DNA of 38,771 nucleotides from Mycobacterium sp. (GCF_019243155.1 NZ_JAFAUS010000514.1:1-38771), one strand, 5' to 3'; positions 15,749 to 25,804 are shown, counted from the stretch's first letter. Notes: generated by a model from the sequence alone, not told the origin. Numbers and translations: made by a program.

Positions 15749-17044
15749 GTGTGGGACTTCGAAACTGACCCCGAATACCAGGCGAAGCTGGACTGGGTCG
15801 AAAAGTTCATGAGCGAGGAGCTCGAGCCGCTCGACCTGGTCGCACTCGACCCGTATGACAAGAAGAACGCCGAGATGATGGCCATCCTGCGGCCGCTGCA
15901 GCAGCAGGTGAAAGACCAGGGTCTGTGGGCCGCGCATCTCCGGCCCGAGCTTGGTGGCCAGGGATTCGGCCAGGTGAAGCTCGCGCTGCTGAACGAGATC
16001 CTGGGCCGCTCCCGCTGGGCCCCATCGGTGTTCGGCTGCCAGGCGCCGGACTCGGGTAACGCCGAGATCCTCGCGTTGTTCGGCACCGACGAGCAGAAGG
16101 CCCGCTACCTGCAACCGTTGCTGGACGGTGACATCACGTCGTGCTATTCGATGACCGAACCGCAGGGCGGTTCGGATCCGGGCAACTTCATCACTGCTGC
16201 GACCCGAGACGGGGACGACTGGGTCATCAACGGCGAGAAGTGGTTCTCCACCAACGCCAAACACGCGTCGTTCTTCATCGTCATGGCGGTCACCAAGCCC
16301 GACGCCCGCACCTACGACAAGATGTCGCTGTTCATCGTGCCGGCCGAGACGCCGGGCATCGAGATCATCCGCAACGTCGGCATGGGTGCCGAATCCTCGA
16401 AGCGCGCCAGCCACGGCTACGTCCGCTACAACGATGTCCGGGTGCCCGCCGACCACGTGCTGGGCGGCGAGGGCCAGGCGTTCATGATCGCCCAGACCAG
16501 GCTCGGCGGTGGCCGCATCCATCACGCGATGCGCACGATTGCGTTGGCGCGCAGCGCATTCGACATGATGTGTGAGCGGGCGGTGTCGCGCAAGACCCGG
16601 CACGGCCGGCTTTCCGATTTCCAGATGACGCAGGAGAAGATCGCCGACAGCTGGATTCAGATCGAGCAGTTCCGACTGTTGGTACTGCGCACCGCGTGGC
16701 TGATCGACAAGCACCACGACTACCAGAAGGTGCGCCGCGACATCGCGGCGGTGAAAGTGGCCATGCCCCAGGTGCTGCACGACGTCGCGCAGCGGGCCAT
16801 GCACCTACACGGTGCGCTCGGCGTCTCCGACGAGATGCCGTTCGTCAAGATGATGGTGGCCGCGGAGTCGCTGGGCATCGCCGACGGCGCGACCGAGCTG
16901 CACAAGATGACGGTGGCCCGTCGGACTCTGCGTGAATATGAGCCCGTGACAACGCCTTTCCCGTCCGCGCACATACCGACCCGGCGCGCGGAGGCACAGG
17001 CCCGGCTGGCCGAACGGCTGGAACACGCGGTCGCCGAGTTCTGA
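15749..17044 (+). CDS. fadE1: Acyl-CoA dehydrogenase FadE1
   Basis: An acyl-CoA dehydrogenase of about 431 residues, matching M. tuberculosis FadE1 (Rv0131c). It oxidises an acyl-CoA to the trans-2-enoyl-CoA with FAD. Visible are the FAD/substrate loop CYSMTEPQGGSDPGNF, NGEKWFSTNA, and the C-terminal RAMHLHGALGVSDEMP region. I start it at GTG 15749 (VWDFETDPEYQ) since homologues begin near WDFETDPEY; the frame also allows GTG at 15716. The large size and LRPELGGQGFGQ segment put it in the long-chain or branched-substrate group. It converges with htdZ, a dehydratase that could act on the product. Confidence 0.9.
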   Translation: MWDFETDPEYQAKLDWVEKFMSEELEPLDLVALDPYDKKNAEMMAILRPLQQQVKDQGLWAAHLRPELGGQGFGQVKLALLNEILGRSRWAPSVFGCQAPDSGNAEILALFGTDEQKARYLQPLLDGDITSCYSMTEPQGGSDPGNFITAATRDGDDWVINGEKWFSTNAKHASFFIVMAVTKPDARTYDKMSLFIVPAETPGIEIIRNVGMGAESSKRASHGYVRYNDVRVPADHVLGGEGQAFMIAQTRLGGGRIHHAMRTIALARSAFDMMCERAVSRKTRHGRLSDFQMTQEKIADSWIQIEQFRLLVLRTAWLIDKHHDYQKVRRDIAAVKVAMPQVLHDVAQRAMHLHGALGVSDEMPFVKMMVAAESLGIADGATELHKMTVARRTLREYEPVTTPFPSAHIPTRRAEAQARLAERLEHAVAEF

Positions 17045-17132
17045 CCAACGCGACGACACATAATCGACGACGCACATGACACGCCGAAAACGGTGCGCGT
17101 GGTTTATGTTTCGCGATATTCGGGGTCGGTCG

Positions 17133-17588
17133 CTAGGACACGTAGCGAACGATGCTTTCGGCCACGCACGCCGGCTTGGCCGACCCCTCGATCTCCACGG
17201 TGGTCGACACGATCGCCTGCACTGCGCCGTTCCCGACGTCCTCAACGCCGACCAGTGAACTCTTCGCACGCACCCGGGAGCCCACGGGCACCGGAGCGGG
17301 GAAGCGAACCTTGTTGAGGCCGTAGTTGATTGCGAGTTTGATGCCGTTCACCGTGTACATCTGGTGCTGCATCCGGGGTAGCAGCGACAGCGTCATGTAG
17401 CCGTGGGCGATGGTCGTGCCGAACGGACCCTTGGCCGCGCGTTCGGGGTCGACGTGGATCCACTGGTGGTCACCGGTCGCGTCGGCGAACAGGTTGACGT
17501 CTTCCTGGGTGACGGTCACCCAATCGCTCTCCCCGATTTCTTCGCCCGTGATGGCGGCGAGGTCGGCTACTGACTCGAAGGTGCGCAT
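17133..17588 (-). CDS. htdZ: MaoC-like (R)-3-hydroxyacyl dehydratase HtdZ
   Basis: A 151-residue single hot-dog protein of the R-specific hydratase 2 group, matching M. tuberculosis Rv0130 (HtdZ). It interconverts trans-2-enoyl and (R)-3-hydroxyacyl thioesters. The catalytic pair lies in the motif ADATGDHQWIHVDPERA with Asp40 and His45, the same positions as in Rv0130. The helix ending GPFGTTIAHGYMTLSL follows. A strong AAGGAG lies seven bases before the ATG at 17588. It converges with fadE1 across an 88-bp gap with no recognisable terminator. Confidence 0.92.
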   Translation of the reverse strand: MRTFESVADLAAITGEEIGESDWVTVTQEDVNLFADATGDHQWIHVDPERAAKGPFGTTIAHGYMTLSLLPRMQHQMYTVNGIKLAINYGLNKVRFPAPVPVGSRVRAKSSLVGVEDVGNGAVQAIVSTTVEIEGSAKPACVAESIVRYVS

Positions 17589-17645
17589 TGGGGGTTCTCC
17601 TTGTCCCGGGTAATAAGAGCGATCACCATGCCCCCAAGCACACTA

Positions 17646-17672
17646 TCGAAACCGGCAACGACCCGGTTTCGA
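17646..17672. promoter_or_regulatory. Perfect 10-bp inverted repeat upstream of the 56-aa gene
   Basis: Arms TCGAAACCGG (17646-17655) and CCGGTTTCGA (17663-17672), 7-base spacer. It lies 58 bases from the htdZ start and 47 bases from the small gene, so it could control either. Its right arm contains the -35-like GGTTTC of a possible SigF promoter. Confidence 0.45.
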
Positions 17673-17689
17673 GGTAGCCATCGCGGGAA
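17665..17689 (+). promoter_or_regulatory. Possible SigF-type promoter of the 56-aa gene
   Basis: GGTTTC, then GGGAA 15 bases after the GTTT, close to the SigF/SigB pattern GTTT-N15-GGGWA. It would start transcription about 25 bases before the ATG at 17720. The overlap with the inverted repeat suggests a repressor could cover it. Confidence 0.35.
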
Positions 17690-17719
17690 CCCCCGGTCAG
17701 AACTCGAGAGGAGACGACC

Positions 17720-17890
17720 ATGGCAGACGAAAAGGGCCATAAAGCCGAGTCCGACGTCGAACGGGAAGCGCACGAAGCCCGTTCGCGCGCGGGCAAGGAC
17801 GATGACGGCTCATACGTGGGCGCGGCCGGCTCCGACGACACCTTCGACGCCGGCGAATCGGGCGCCGAAGCACGCAGCCAACGAGGCTGA
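17720..17890 (+). CDS. Small hydrophilic protein, 56 residues
   Basis: A short charged protein (MADEKGHKAESDVER, later SRAGKDDDGSYVG and SDDTFDAGESG) with a good Shine-Dalgarno, GAGGAGA six bases before the ATG. No domain is recognised. The mix of Lys/Glu/Asp/Gly/Ser without hydrophobic stretches suggests a disordered cytosolic protein like those induced by general stress in actinobacteria. A SigF-like promoter and a perfect inverted repeat precede it. The phosphoesterase gene starts 24 bases after its stop, so the two may be co-transcribed. Evidence for coding is the ribosome-binding site, intact frame and clean composition. Confidence 0.65.
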   Translation: MADEKGHKAESDVEREAHEARSRAGKDDDGSYVGAAGSDDTFDAGESGAEARSQRG

Positions 17891-17914
17891 CGTTCGCAGG
17901 CGCAAGATGGGTCC

Positions 17915-18412
17915 GTGAGGCTGCTGCTGATTGCCGACACCCACGTCCCGAAACGCGCGCGCGACCTGCCCGCACAGGTTTGGGATGAGGTGGCACGCGC
18001 CGACGTCGTCATCCACGCCGGGGACTGGGTAGCGCCCGAACTGCTGGACGAACTGCAGGCCCGGGCGACGCGCATGGTGGCTTGCTGGGGAAACAACGAC
18101 GGCCCCGCACTGCGCGCGCGGCTGCCGGAACGCGCGGACGCGACCCTTGCGGGGGTGCACTTCACGGTCGTCCACGAGACGGGGGCCGCCGGCGGCCGCG
18201 AAGCGCGGATGGCGCGCCTGTATCCGGATAGCCAGGTCCTGGTGTTCGGGCACAGTCACATCCCGTGGGATACCACCACCGACAGCGGGCTGCGCCTGCT
18301 CAACCCCGGCTCCCCGACCGATCGGCGCAGGCAGCCGTTCTGCACCTACATGACCGCGCAGGTCAGCAACGGCATAGTGACGGACGTCTCGCTGCACCGC
18401 CTCGAAAAGTAG
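17915..18412 (+). CDS. YfcE/MJ0936-type metallophosphoesterase
   Basis: A 165-residue calcineurin-like phosphoesterase of the small YfcE class. The metal ligands are in order: IADTH (Asp8, His10), HAGDW, GNND, VVHET and the final GHSH (VFGHSHIPW). These enzymes hydrolyse phosphodiesters with two divalent metals; the physiological substrate is unknown, and 2',3'-cyclic nucleotides are candidates. The start is GTG at 17915 (MRLLLIADTH), which places the first metal motif at the usual distance. It may form a transcription unit with the 56-residue gene upstream; the MarR gene downstream has its own operator. Confidence 0.88.
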   Translation: MRLLLIADTHVPKRARDLPAQVWDEVARADVVIHAGDWVAPELLDELQARATRMVACWGNNDGPALRARLPERADATLAGVHFTVVHETGAAGGREARMARLYPDSQVLVFGHSHIPWDTTTDSGLRLLNPGSPTDRRRQPFCTYMTAQVSNGIVTDVSLHRLEK

Positions 18413-18442
18413 CTCAGAGCTAACTGCCACATAGCTTGCACA

Positions 18443-18473
18443 CATATATAGCTCGTAAACAGAGCTATATATG
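18443..18473. promoter_or_regulatory. 31-bp palindromic operator over the MarR start codon
   Basis: Perfect 12-bp arms CATATATAGCTC (18443-18454) and GAGCTATATATG (18462-18473) around a 7-base spacer. The ATG of the MarR gene (18471-18473) is the end of the right arm. The site is AT-rich in otherwise GC-rich DNA. A further GAGCTA half-site lies at about 18416. MarR proteins usually bind such 18-30 bp palindromes, so autorepression of the MarR-ABC operon is strongly suggested. Confidence 0.7.
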
Positions 18474-18932
18474 AATTCCGTGGAGACTCAGATCGATTTG
18501 GTTGGCGAGGTGTTCGGCGTCGTCGGACGATTTCGGAGGCGAATCCGTCGATCGGCGGGTCGCGGCCTGGAATCGGCGCGGCTCACCGAGTCACAGTCGG
18601 AGCTGTTGTGGCTCGTGGGCCGGCGACCGGGAATCTCGGTCCGCGCCGCCGCCGCGGAACTCGGCCTGGTACCCAACACCGCCTCGACCCTGGTTTCCAA
18701 ACTGGTGGCCAACGGGTTGCTCATCCGGACCGTCGACGATACGGACCGGCGCGCCTGCCACTTACGGCTCGCCGAACCCACGCAGCAGCTTGTCGACTCT
18801 TCGCGGGTGGCACGACGGACGCTGATCTCCGAGCTGCTCAACGAGCTCGATGACGAGCAGATCGATTCTCTGACAAAGGGACTGGAGGTCCTAGACATGA
18901 TGACCCGACGCTTACAGGAACGACGCTCATGA
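18471..18932 (+). CDS. MarR-family regulator
   Basis: A 153-residue winged-helix regulator: RLTESQSELLWLVGRRPGIS, then the recognition part AAAELGLVPNTASTLVSKLV, then the wing with NGLLIRTVDDTDRRACHLRL, the DxRxxxL pattern of MarR proteins. It likely binds as a dimer to the 31-bp palindrome that covers its start codon and is released by a small hydrophobic or phenolic ligand. Its stop overlaps the start of the ABC ATPase gene (ATGA at 18929-18932), so the exporter is coupled to it. The export substrate is probably the ligand or a related compound. Confidence 0.92.
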   Translation: MNSVETQIDLVGEVFGVVGRFRRRIRRSAGRGLESARLTESQSELLWLVGRRPGISVRAAAAELGLVPNTASTLVSKLVANGLLIRTVDDTDRRACHLRLAEPTQQLVDSSRVARRTLISELLNELDDEQIDSLTKGLEVLDMMTRRLQERRS

Positions 18933-19750
18933 GTGGAACACTGCCGATGGCGGTCGATTGCCGGCATCTGACCTACCGCTACGGCCAATTCACCGCGGTC
19001 GACGACCTGACGCTGCAGGTGCGCCCCGGCGAGACGATGGGCCTGCTCGGACCCAACGGCGCCGGGAAGACCACCCTGGTGCGGATGCTCACCACGCTGA
19101 CGCCCGTCCAGCAGGGCGAGCTGCGGATCTTCGGGCTGGACTCCCGCCGGCAGACCATCGACATCCGTAGCAACATCGGCTATGTCCCACAACAACTTTC
19201 GATCGAGCCAGCCTTGACAGGCCAGCAGAACGTCGAATGGTTCGCGCGCCTCTACGGGGTGCCTCGCGCCGCGCGCGCCGACCGCGTCGAGCAGGCGCTG
19301 GCCGCGATGGAACTCCTCGACGTGGCCGATCGCCTGGCCGGAACCTACTCCGGCGGCATGGTGCGGCGGCTCGAAGTCGCCCAGGCGCTGGTGAATCGGC
19401 CGTCGTTGCTGGTGCTGGACGAGCCGACCGTGGGGCTGGATCCCATTGCCCGCGACGGCGTCTGGACGCAGGTACAGAGCATGCAGGCCCAGTTCGGCAT
19501 GACGGTGTTGCTCACCACGCACTACATGGAAGAGGCCGACGCGTTGTGTGACCGGGTCGCGCTGATGCATCGCGGCGTGTTGCGGGCGGTGGGAACGCCC
19601 GCCGATTTGAAGTCGAAGGTGTCGGCCGTCGCCACGCTCGAGGATGTGTTCCGGCATTACGCGGCGTCCGACCTCACCGAGGATTCGTCGGATTCGACGG
19701 GCATCCGCGAAATCCGTTCCAGCAGAAGGGTTGCCAGTCGTGCAAGTTGA
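18929..19750 (+). CDS. ABC transporter ATPase (DrrA-like)
   Basis: A 273-residue ATPase with Walker A GPNGAGKTT, Q-loop YVPQQ, signature YSGGM, Walker B LLVLDEPTVGLD and H-loop TTHYMEEAD. The DrrA-type C-terminal extension follows (ATLEDVFRHYAAS). It would power an ABC-2 permease exporting a drug or lipid. It overlaps the MarR gene by four bases and the permease gene by eleven, so the three are one operon. The last 30 residues are rich in Ser, Asp and Arg. Confidence 0.92.
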   Translation: MSGTLPMAVDCRHLTYRYGQFTAVDDLTLQVRPGETMGLLGPNGAGKTTLVRMLTTLTPVQQGELRIFGLDSRRQTIDIRSNIGYVPQQLSIEPALTGQQNVEWFARLYGVPRAARADRVEQALAAMELLDVADRLAGTYSGGMVRRLEVAQALVNRPSLLVLDEPTVGLDPIARDGVWTQVQSMQAQFGMTVLLTTHYMEEADALCDRVALMHRGVLRAVGTPADLKSKVSAVATLEDVFRHYAASDLTEDSSDSTGIREIRSSRRVASRAS

Positions 19751-20567
19751 CCACGCCTTGAATTCCCCTGCCATCACCCTGGTACGCGCACCACACGGGT
19801 GGCAACGGGTCCGTGCCACCTTGGGGCGGGTCGGTGCGTTCGCGATCGTGGAAATGCAGAAACTGCAACATGATCGGACCGAACTCGTCACCCGGATGGT
19901 GCAGCCGGCGTTGTGGTTGCTGATCTTTGGCACCACGTTCAGCAAATTGCACGTCATCAACACCGGGTCGGTGTCGTATCTGGCCTTCCTGGCCCCGGGC
20001 ATCATCGCCCAGTCGGCACTGTTCATCTCGATCTTCTATGGCATCCAGATCATCTGGGACCGCGACGCCGGTGTGCTCGCCAAGCTGATGGTCACGCCGG
20101 CGCCCGCGTCGGCACTCATCACGGGCAAGGCGTTTGCGGCCGGTGTGCGATCGGTCGCCCAGGTGGTCGGCGTGATGGCGCTGGCGTACCTGATGAACGT
20201 CGGGCTGACCGTGAACCCCCTGCGGGTGCTTGGTGCGATGGCCGCCGTCATGCTCGGCGCGGCATTCTTCGCCTGCCTGTCGATGACGCTGGCCGGTCTG
20301 GTGCGCAGCCGCGATCGCCTGATGGGGATCGGGCAGGCCATCACGATGCCGCTGTTCTTCGCGTCCAACGCGCTGTACCCGGTCAACGTGATGCCCGGGT
20401 GGCTGCACGCGCTCAGTGTGGTCAACCCGTTGAGCTACGAGGTCGACGCGCTGCGTGCGCTTCTGATCGGAACGCCGCTCAACCCGCTGGACGTGTTCGT
20501 GCTGGTGGTGGCTCCGGTGATCGCGATCGCCACGGCGTCAACCCTGCTGCGCCGCCTCGTTGCCTGA
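19740..20567 (+). CDS. ABC-2 type permease (DrrB-like)
   Basis: A 275-residue membrane protein with about six transmembrane segments, among them PALWLLIFGTTFS, YLAFLAPGIIAQSALF and DVFVLVVAPVIAIATAS. It carries the ABC-2 pattern: long first loop, MVTPAPASALITGKA coupling region and PLFFASNALYPVNVMPGWL. GTG at 19740 overlaps the ATPase gene by eleven bases and gives the normal length, so I prefer it to the long upstream frame. It should form a homodimer with two ATPase subunits in the inner membrane. The substrate is unknown; DrrAB relatives export antibiotics or large lipids. Confidence 0.9.
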   Translation: MQVDHALNSPAITLVRAPHGWQRVRATLGRVGAFAIVEMQKLQHDRTELVTRMVQPALWLLIFGTTFSKLHVINTGSVSYLAFLAPGIIAQSALFISIFYGIQIIWDRDAGVLAKLMVTPAPASALITGKAFAAGVRSVAQVVGVMALAYLMNVGLTVNPLRVLGAMAAVMLGAAFFACLSMTLAGLVRSRDRLMGIGQAITMPLFFASNALYPVNVMPGWLHALSVVNPLSYEVDALRALLIGTPLNPLDVFVLVVAPVIAIATASTLLRRLVA

Positions 20568-20616
20568 TTGTGATCTGACCGAGACGATTTCACGCAGTTG
20601 CTCAATCGTTAGCTAA

Positions 20617-20635
20617 CCGCGACTTCAAATCGCGG
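20617..20635. promoter_or_regulatory. Inverted repeat CCGCGA-N7-TCGCGG before fbpC
   Basis: Perfect 6-bp arms in the 166-bp gap between the ABC operon and fbpC. No T-run follows, so it is either a U-poor terminator for the ABC operon or a binding site upstream of fbpC. Nothing else in the gap is recognisable apart from the fbpC ribosome-binding site. Confidence 0.25.
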
Positions 20636-20727
20636 CCGCGACAAGCGAATTGCGCGCTCCCACTGTGTTTAGCTCCCCGAGAACGGATTCGACCGCTTAC
20701 GCGGCAGATCAAAGTAGGGATGGTTAG

Positions 20728-21756
<1,029 letters not shown>

Positions 21757-21771
21757 AAATATCGCAAGCCG

Positions 21772-21816
21772 GCATCGGCAGCAGCGCACCGGTCAGCGCT
21801 GCTGCCGATGCTTTTT
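21772..21816 (+). terminator. Intrinsic terminator of fbpC
   Basis: Perfect 16-bp stem (arms 21772-21787 and 21796-21811), 8-base loop ACCGGTCA, then TTTTT. It begins 16 bases after the fbpC stop, and the opposing DUF1275-like gene ends at 21826. This is the clearest intrinsic terminator in the window. Confidence 0.93.
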
Positions 21817-21825
21817 CTTCAGCGG

Positions 21826-22509
21826 CTAGTCGAACAGGTCGCGCTGGTCGGCGTGGAAATACGTGTAGCCAGTTGTCAACGCGCACAAGGCCGTTGCGAC
21901 AACCAGCATCCAGGTCCCGTTGACGACCATGCTGATGAAACCGCCGACCGCTCCCCCCAACACGAAGCTGGCGAACAGCAGGAAATAGCCGAGCCAGTCT
22001 GCGACGGTCCCACCCCCGGCGATATGGCGCTCGATGCCCTGGCCCATCTTGACCAGCGTGCCGGTCACATAACTCAACGGCACCGAGACCTCGCCGTCCT
22101 TGACGAACGAGGTGTTCAATGCGCCAACTCCGAAGACCACCAACGTCAGTGGCGCGAAGTCGAGCAGCTGCTCCTGCCAGCCCTCGTCGATAACGTCGGC
22201 CAGGGTGGCGGCCACCAGGCTGAAGGTCGTCAGCACGGTGGGACCGTGCGGGTGCGCCACCCAGAAATAGCGGCGGCACAACGATGCGACCACGACGCCG
22301 AGGACGAAGCACGCCATCAGCACCCCGGCCGTGATCGCCAGTCTGGCGTCGCCCTGGAAGTAACCCAGCACGGCGCGTTGGGCATTGCCCGTCATGAACG
22401 TGACGAAGTAACCCGCGGAGTGCATGAAAGCGATCGCGCCGAGCATGCCGGCCAGAATCGCAAGCACCCACGACAATCGGGCCTCGCTGTCGAAAATGTT
22501 TTTCGTCAC
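21826..22509 (-). CDS. DUF1275 (YoaK-type) membrane protein
   Basis: A 227-residue protein with about six transmembrane helices. DUF1275 hallmarks are seen: GYFVTFMTGNAQR after helix 1, FGVGALNTSF and LSYVTGTLVKMGQ in the middle. Its function is unknown. I chose GTG at 22509 (MTKNIFDSE); the frame stays open upstream but that part is low-complexity Arg/Pro antisense to mak. It lies between mak and fbpC, where M. tuberculosis has the membrane protein gene Rv0128, also co-directional with treS and mak; I did not verify that they are homologues. The gap to mak is 46 bases, so it may belong to the treS-mak operon. Confidence 0.8.
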   Translation of the reverse strand: MTKNIFDSEARLSWVLAILAGMLGAIAFMHSAGYFVTFMTGNAQRAVLGYFQGDARLAITAGVLMACFVLGVVVASLCRRYFWVAHPHGPTVLTTFSLVAATLADVIDEGWQEQLLDFAPLTLVVFGVGALNTSFVKDGEVSVPLSYVTGTLVKMGQGIERHIAGGGTVADWLGYFLLFASFVLGGAVGGFISMVVNGTWMLVVATALCALTTGYTYFHADQRDLFD

Positions 22510-22555
22510 GCGAACATGGTTACAGACCCTTGCCCCGCTCGCAGGGGGCGATGCC

Positions 22556-23914
22556 TCACGCGGCGGTGAGGCGGGCGATGGAGCGCAGCGGGATCGGCAG
22601 CCAGCTTGGCCGGTGCCGTGACTCGTACCCGGCCTCGTATACCGCCTTGTCCAATTCGTAGGCGGCCAGCAACAGTGCGGAGTCGCGCGGGTCGACGCCC
22701 GACGCGGCCGCGTAGCCGTCGCAGAAAGCGGTGCGGTTGCGCTCAACCCATTCCTTGGCCCGGGCGGCCAACTGCTTGTCCGCCCCCTGGTCCACCAGCG
22801 GTCCGTAGGCGGCGTACTCGAACGAGCGCAGCACCCCGGCCACGTCGCGCAGCGCCGAATCCGGCGCCCGGCGCTCGGCCACCGGCTGGCCCGGCTCGCC
22901 CTCGAAGTCGATCAGCACCCAGCGTTCCGGTGTGCGCAGCACTTGCCCGAGGTGCAGATCGCCGTGCACGCGTTGCACCGTGATCGTCTCGCCGGCGAGC
23001 TTGGAGAAACGCTCCTCGATCGTCGACGCATACTCCCCCAGCTCGGGGACCAGCGCCGCGATCGATGACAGCCGGGCCAACACGTTGTCCAGCGGGAAGG
23101 GGACCTGCGCCGTTCCGAGCTGCTCGGCCAGCGTGGCGTGCACCGACGCCACGGCCTCCCCCAGCCGGTTCGACTCGCCGGCGAAGTCGCCGCCCACCTC
23201 GTAGGCATACAGGTCACCCTCGGCGAACAGGTCGCGAACGCTGGCGGTGGCCATCGCCCACCCTTCGGCCGAGTTGACCGCATACTCGGTCACCATGCCC
23301 AGCGGCCACGCGCCGTCGGCGTTCTGGTCGGGGGCGGCGAGGTCGTAGGTCCCCAGCAGCCGCGCCACGTGCGGGTTGCCGGCACGGCCCAACACCCGGT
23401 TCAGTTCGATATCGGGGTTGATGCCGTGGGTGACCCGCCGGAACACCTTGAAGATTGCGTCGCGATCGAAGATCACGCTGGTGTTGGACTGCTCGGCGTC
23501 GACTACGTGGGGGCTCGCCTCGAGCGGCAGCTCGACCTCCGGCTCTTTGGCGAACTTCACCTCGGTGCGCGACGAGCCACGCACGGCGGACGAATCGATC
23601 AGCGACAGCATGAACCGCGGCGCGTCGGTGTCGTACAGCGCGTCGAAGCCGGTGCGGTCGTCGGCGGAGCCGATAGTGGCGACGGTGCTGTACTCGGAGA
23701 CCGGCGCCGAGTCCCACCGGACGATCACCTGGTACCGCTCCGAGGAACCGTCGGCGTAGTCGGTGTCCAGCAGCACTAGGTCCAGGTCATCGCGAATCGC
23801 GACGACGACGTTCGGCGCGGCGCCGGTCAGCTTGCGGTTGCGGCCGGCATACCAACGTTGCTGCGGAAGCCACTCCGACCATGGCAGCTTGGCTGCGGAC
23901 TCACTGGCACTCAT
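22556..23914 (-). CDS. mak: Maltokinase Mak
   Basis: A 452-residue kinase (M. tuberculosis Mak, Rv0127, has 455) that phosphorylates maltose to maltose 1-phosphate for GlgE. An N-terminal cap domain starts [15 protein letters not shown]. The aminoglycoside-phosphotransferase-like core has the catalytic loop HGDLHLGQ (317-324) and the metal site DFEGE (336-340). Its ATG overlaps the treS stop by four bases, which agrees with the known TreS-Mak complex in mycobacteria. It links trehalose turnover to alpha-glucan synthesis. Confidence 0.95.
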   Translation of the reverse strand: MSASESAAKLPWSEWLPQQRWYAGRNRKLTGAAPNVVVAIRDDLDLVLLDTDYADGSSERYQVIVRWDSAPVSEYSTVATIGSADDRTGFDALYDTDAPRFMLSLIDSSAVRGSSRTEVKFAKEPEVELPLEASPHVVDAEQSNTSVIFDRDAIFKVFRRVTHGINPDIELNRVLGRAGNPHVARLLGTYDLAAPDQNADGAWPLGMVTEYAVNSAEGWAMATASVRDLFAEGDLYAYEVGGDFAGESNRLGEAVASVHATLAEQLGTAQVPFPLDNVLARLSSIAALVPELGEYASTIEERFSKLAGETITVQRVHGDLHLGQVLRTPERWVLIDFEGEPGQPVAERRAPDSALRDVAGVLRSFEYAAYGPLVDQGADKQLAARAKEWVERNRTAFCDGYAAASGVDPRDSALLLAAYELDKAVYEAGYESRHRPSWLPIPLRSIARLTAA

Positions 23915-25683
23915 AGGTTCTCCTCGGATGCCGACAGCTGGAACCAGTAGAACCCGTGGCCTGGCAGCGTCAGCAAGTAGGGCAGGTGACCGATGCGCGG
24001 AAACGCCACGTGCCCGGTCAGTTCAATCGGCGTGCAGCCGCTCCAATGCTGCAGGTTCAATTCGATGGGCTGGGGGAATCGGGACAGGTTGTTGACGCAC
24101 AGCACGGTGTCGCCGTCCTCGGCCGCCTGGCGGACGAACGCCAGGACCGACGGGTTCGATCCGCCCAACTCCTCGAACGTCCCGACGGCGAACGCCTTAT
24201 GGCGACCCCGCACCGCGAGCATCATGCGGGTGAAATTGAGCAGCGACGTCGAGGTGTCGCGTTGGGCCTCGACATTGACGGCCTGATAGCCGTAGACCGA
24301 GTCCTGGCTGGGGGGCAGATAGAGGCGGCCGGGGTTGGCTTTGGAGAAGCCGGCGTTGCGGTCCGGCGTCCACTGCATCGGCGTGCGCACCCCGTCGCGG
24401 TCCCCCAACCAGATCACGTCGCCCATGCCGATCTCGTCGCCGTAATAGAGGACCGGCGAGCCCGGCAGCGACAGCAATAAGCCGGTGAACAATTCGATCT
24501 GGTTGCGGTCGTTGTCCAGCAGCGGCGCCAGGCGGCGACGGATTCCGACGTTCGCCTTCATCCGCGGATCCTTGGCGTACTCGGAGTACATGTAGTCACG
24601 CTCTTCGTCGGTGACCATCTCCAGCGTCAACTCGTCGTGGTTACGCAGGAAGATGCCCCATTGCGCCATGTCGGGGATCTCGGGCGTCTGGGCCAAGATC
24701 TCCGAGATCGGGAACCGCGACTCGCGGCGAACCGCCATGAAGATGCGTGGCATCAGCGGGAAGTGGAACGCCATGTGGCATTCGTCGCCACCCGTGCTGG
24801 CGTCGCCGAAGTACTCCACGACGTCGGCCGGCCACTGGTTGGCCTCGGCCAGCAGGACCCGGCCCGGGAACTCGTCGTCCACTACCTTGCGGACCCGCTT
24901 GAGGAACCCGTGCGTCTCCGGCAGGTTCTCGCAGTTGGTGCCCTCCCGCTCGAAGAGGTAGGGCACCGCATCCAGCCGGAACCCGTCGATGCCCAGCCCA
25001 AGCCAGAAGCGCAGCACGTCGATCATCGCTTCCTGCACGGCCGGGTTGTCGTAGTTCAGGTCCGGCTGGTGCGAGAAGAACCGGTGCCAGTAGAACTGCT
25101 TGCGCACCGGGTCGAAGGTCCAGTTCGACTCCTCGGTGTCGATGAAGATGATCCGGGCATCGGTGTACTTCTCGCTGGTGTCGCTCCAGACGTAGTAGTC
25201 CCCGTACGGCCCGTCGGGATCGTGCCGCGACTCCTGGAACCAGGGGTGTGAATCCGAGGTGTGGTTCATCACCAGGTCGGTGATCACCCGGATGCCGCGC
25301 TCGTGGGCCGCGTCGAGCAGGTCGACGAAATCGTCGACGGTCCCGAATTCGGGCAGCACCTTGTAGAAGTCCCGGATGTCGTACCCGCCATCGCGCAGGG
25401 GTGAGTCGTAGAACGGCGGCAGCCAGATGCAGTCGATGCCCAGCCACTGCAGATAATCGAGCTGGCCGATCAGCCCGCGCAGGTCCCCCGAGCCGTCCGC
25501 ATCGGCGTCGAAGAACGCCCGCACGAGCACCTCGTAGAACACCGCGTGTTTGAACCAGGTCGGGTCGGCGGGCAGCGCGGCGGCGTTGTCGTAATCGCCG
25601 GCGGTGGGGTGCTCGACCACACCCCCCTCGACGTGACTGCCTTCCCCGGAATGGTGCTCGACAGCGATTTTGGCGTCGTTCAT
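23911..25683 (-). CDS. treS: Trehalose synthase TreS
   Basis: A 590-residue GH13 enzyme that interconverts trehalose and maltose. The catalytic nucleophile is Asp238 (GFRLDAV), the acid/base Glu280 (LLAEANQ) and the transition-state Asp350 (FLRNHDE). HGGG-free calcium-site and substrate segments such as [10 protein letters not shown] and [13 protein letters not shown] are conserved with M. tuberculosis TreS (Rv0126). I chose ATG at 25683 ([11 protein letters not shown]); the frame continues upstream in Arg-rich sequence with no homology. The last four bases overlap mak. The C-terminus is shorter than in M. tuberculosis TreS by about ten residues. Confidence 0.95.
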   Translation of the reverse strand: MNDAKIAVEHHSGEGSHVEGGVVEHPTAGDYDNAAALPADPTWFKHAVFYEVLVRAFFDADADGSGDLRGLIGQLDYLQWLGIDCIWLPPFYDSPLRDGGYDIRDFYKVLPEFGTVDDFVDLLDAAHERGIRVITDLVMNHTSDSHPWFQESRHDPDGPYGDYYVWSDTSEKYTDARIIFIDTEESNWTFDPVRKQFYWHRFFSHQPDLNYDNPAVQEAMIDVLRFWLGLGIDGFRLDAVPYLFEREGTNCENLPETHGFLKRVRKVVDDEFPGRVLLAEANQWPADVVEYFGDASTGGDECHMAFHFPLMPRIFMAVRRESRFPISEILAQTPEIPDMAQWGIFLRNHDELTLEMVTDEERDYMYSEYAKDPRMKANVGIRRRLAPLLDNDRNQIELFTGLLLSLPGSPVLYYGDEIGMGDVIWLGDRDGVRTPMQWTPDRNAGFSKANPGRLYLPPSQDSVYGYQAVNVEAQRDTSTSLLNFTRMMLAVRGRHKAFAVGTFEELGGSNPSVLAFVRQAAEDGDTVLCVNNLSRFPQPIELNLQHWSGCTPIELTGHVAFPRIGHLPYLLTLPGHGFYWFQLSASEENL

Positions 25684-25804
25684 CAAATCCACGATGCCAC
25701 GGGTACCCGAGGTGTGACGTTCAGAATCACGTCGCGATATCTGCGACGAATCACGCCTGGTGGCAATCGAATTGGCCACCGGGCGTGCTCCATCGGCACG
25801 GAAA

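Noticed and set aside
18488-20026. A 512-codon minus-strand frame across the MarR-ABC operon
   Set aside because: It overlaps three well-supported plus-strand genes and has Arg/His-rich, domain-free translation.
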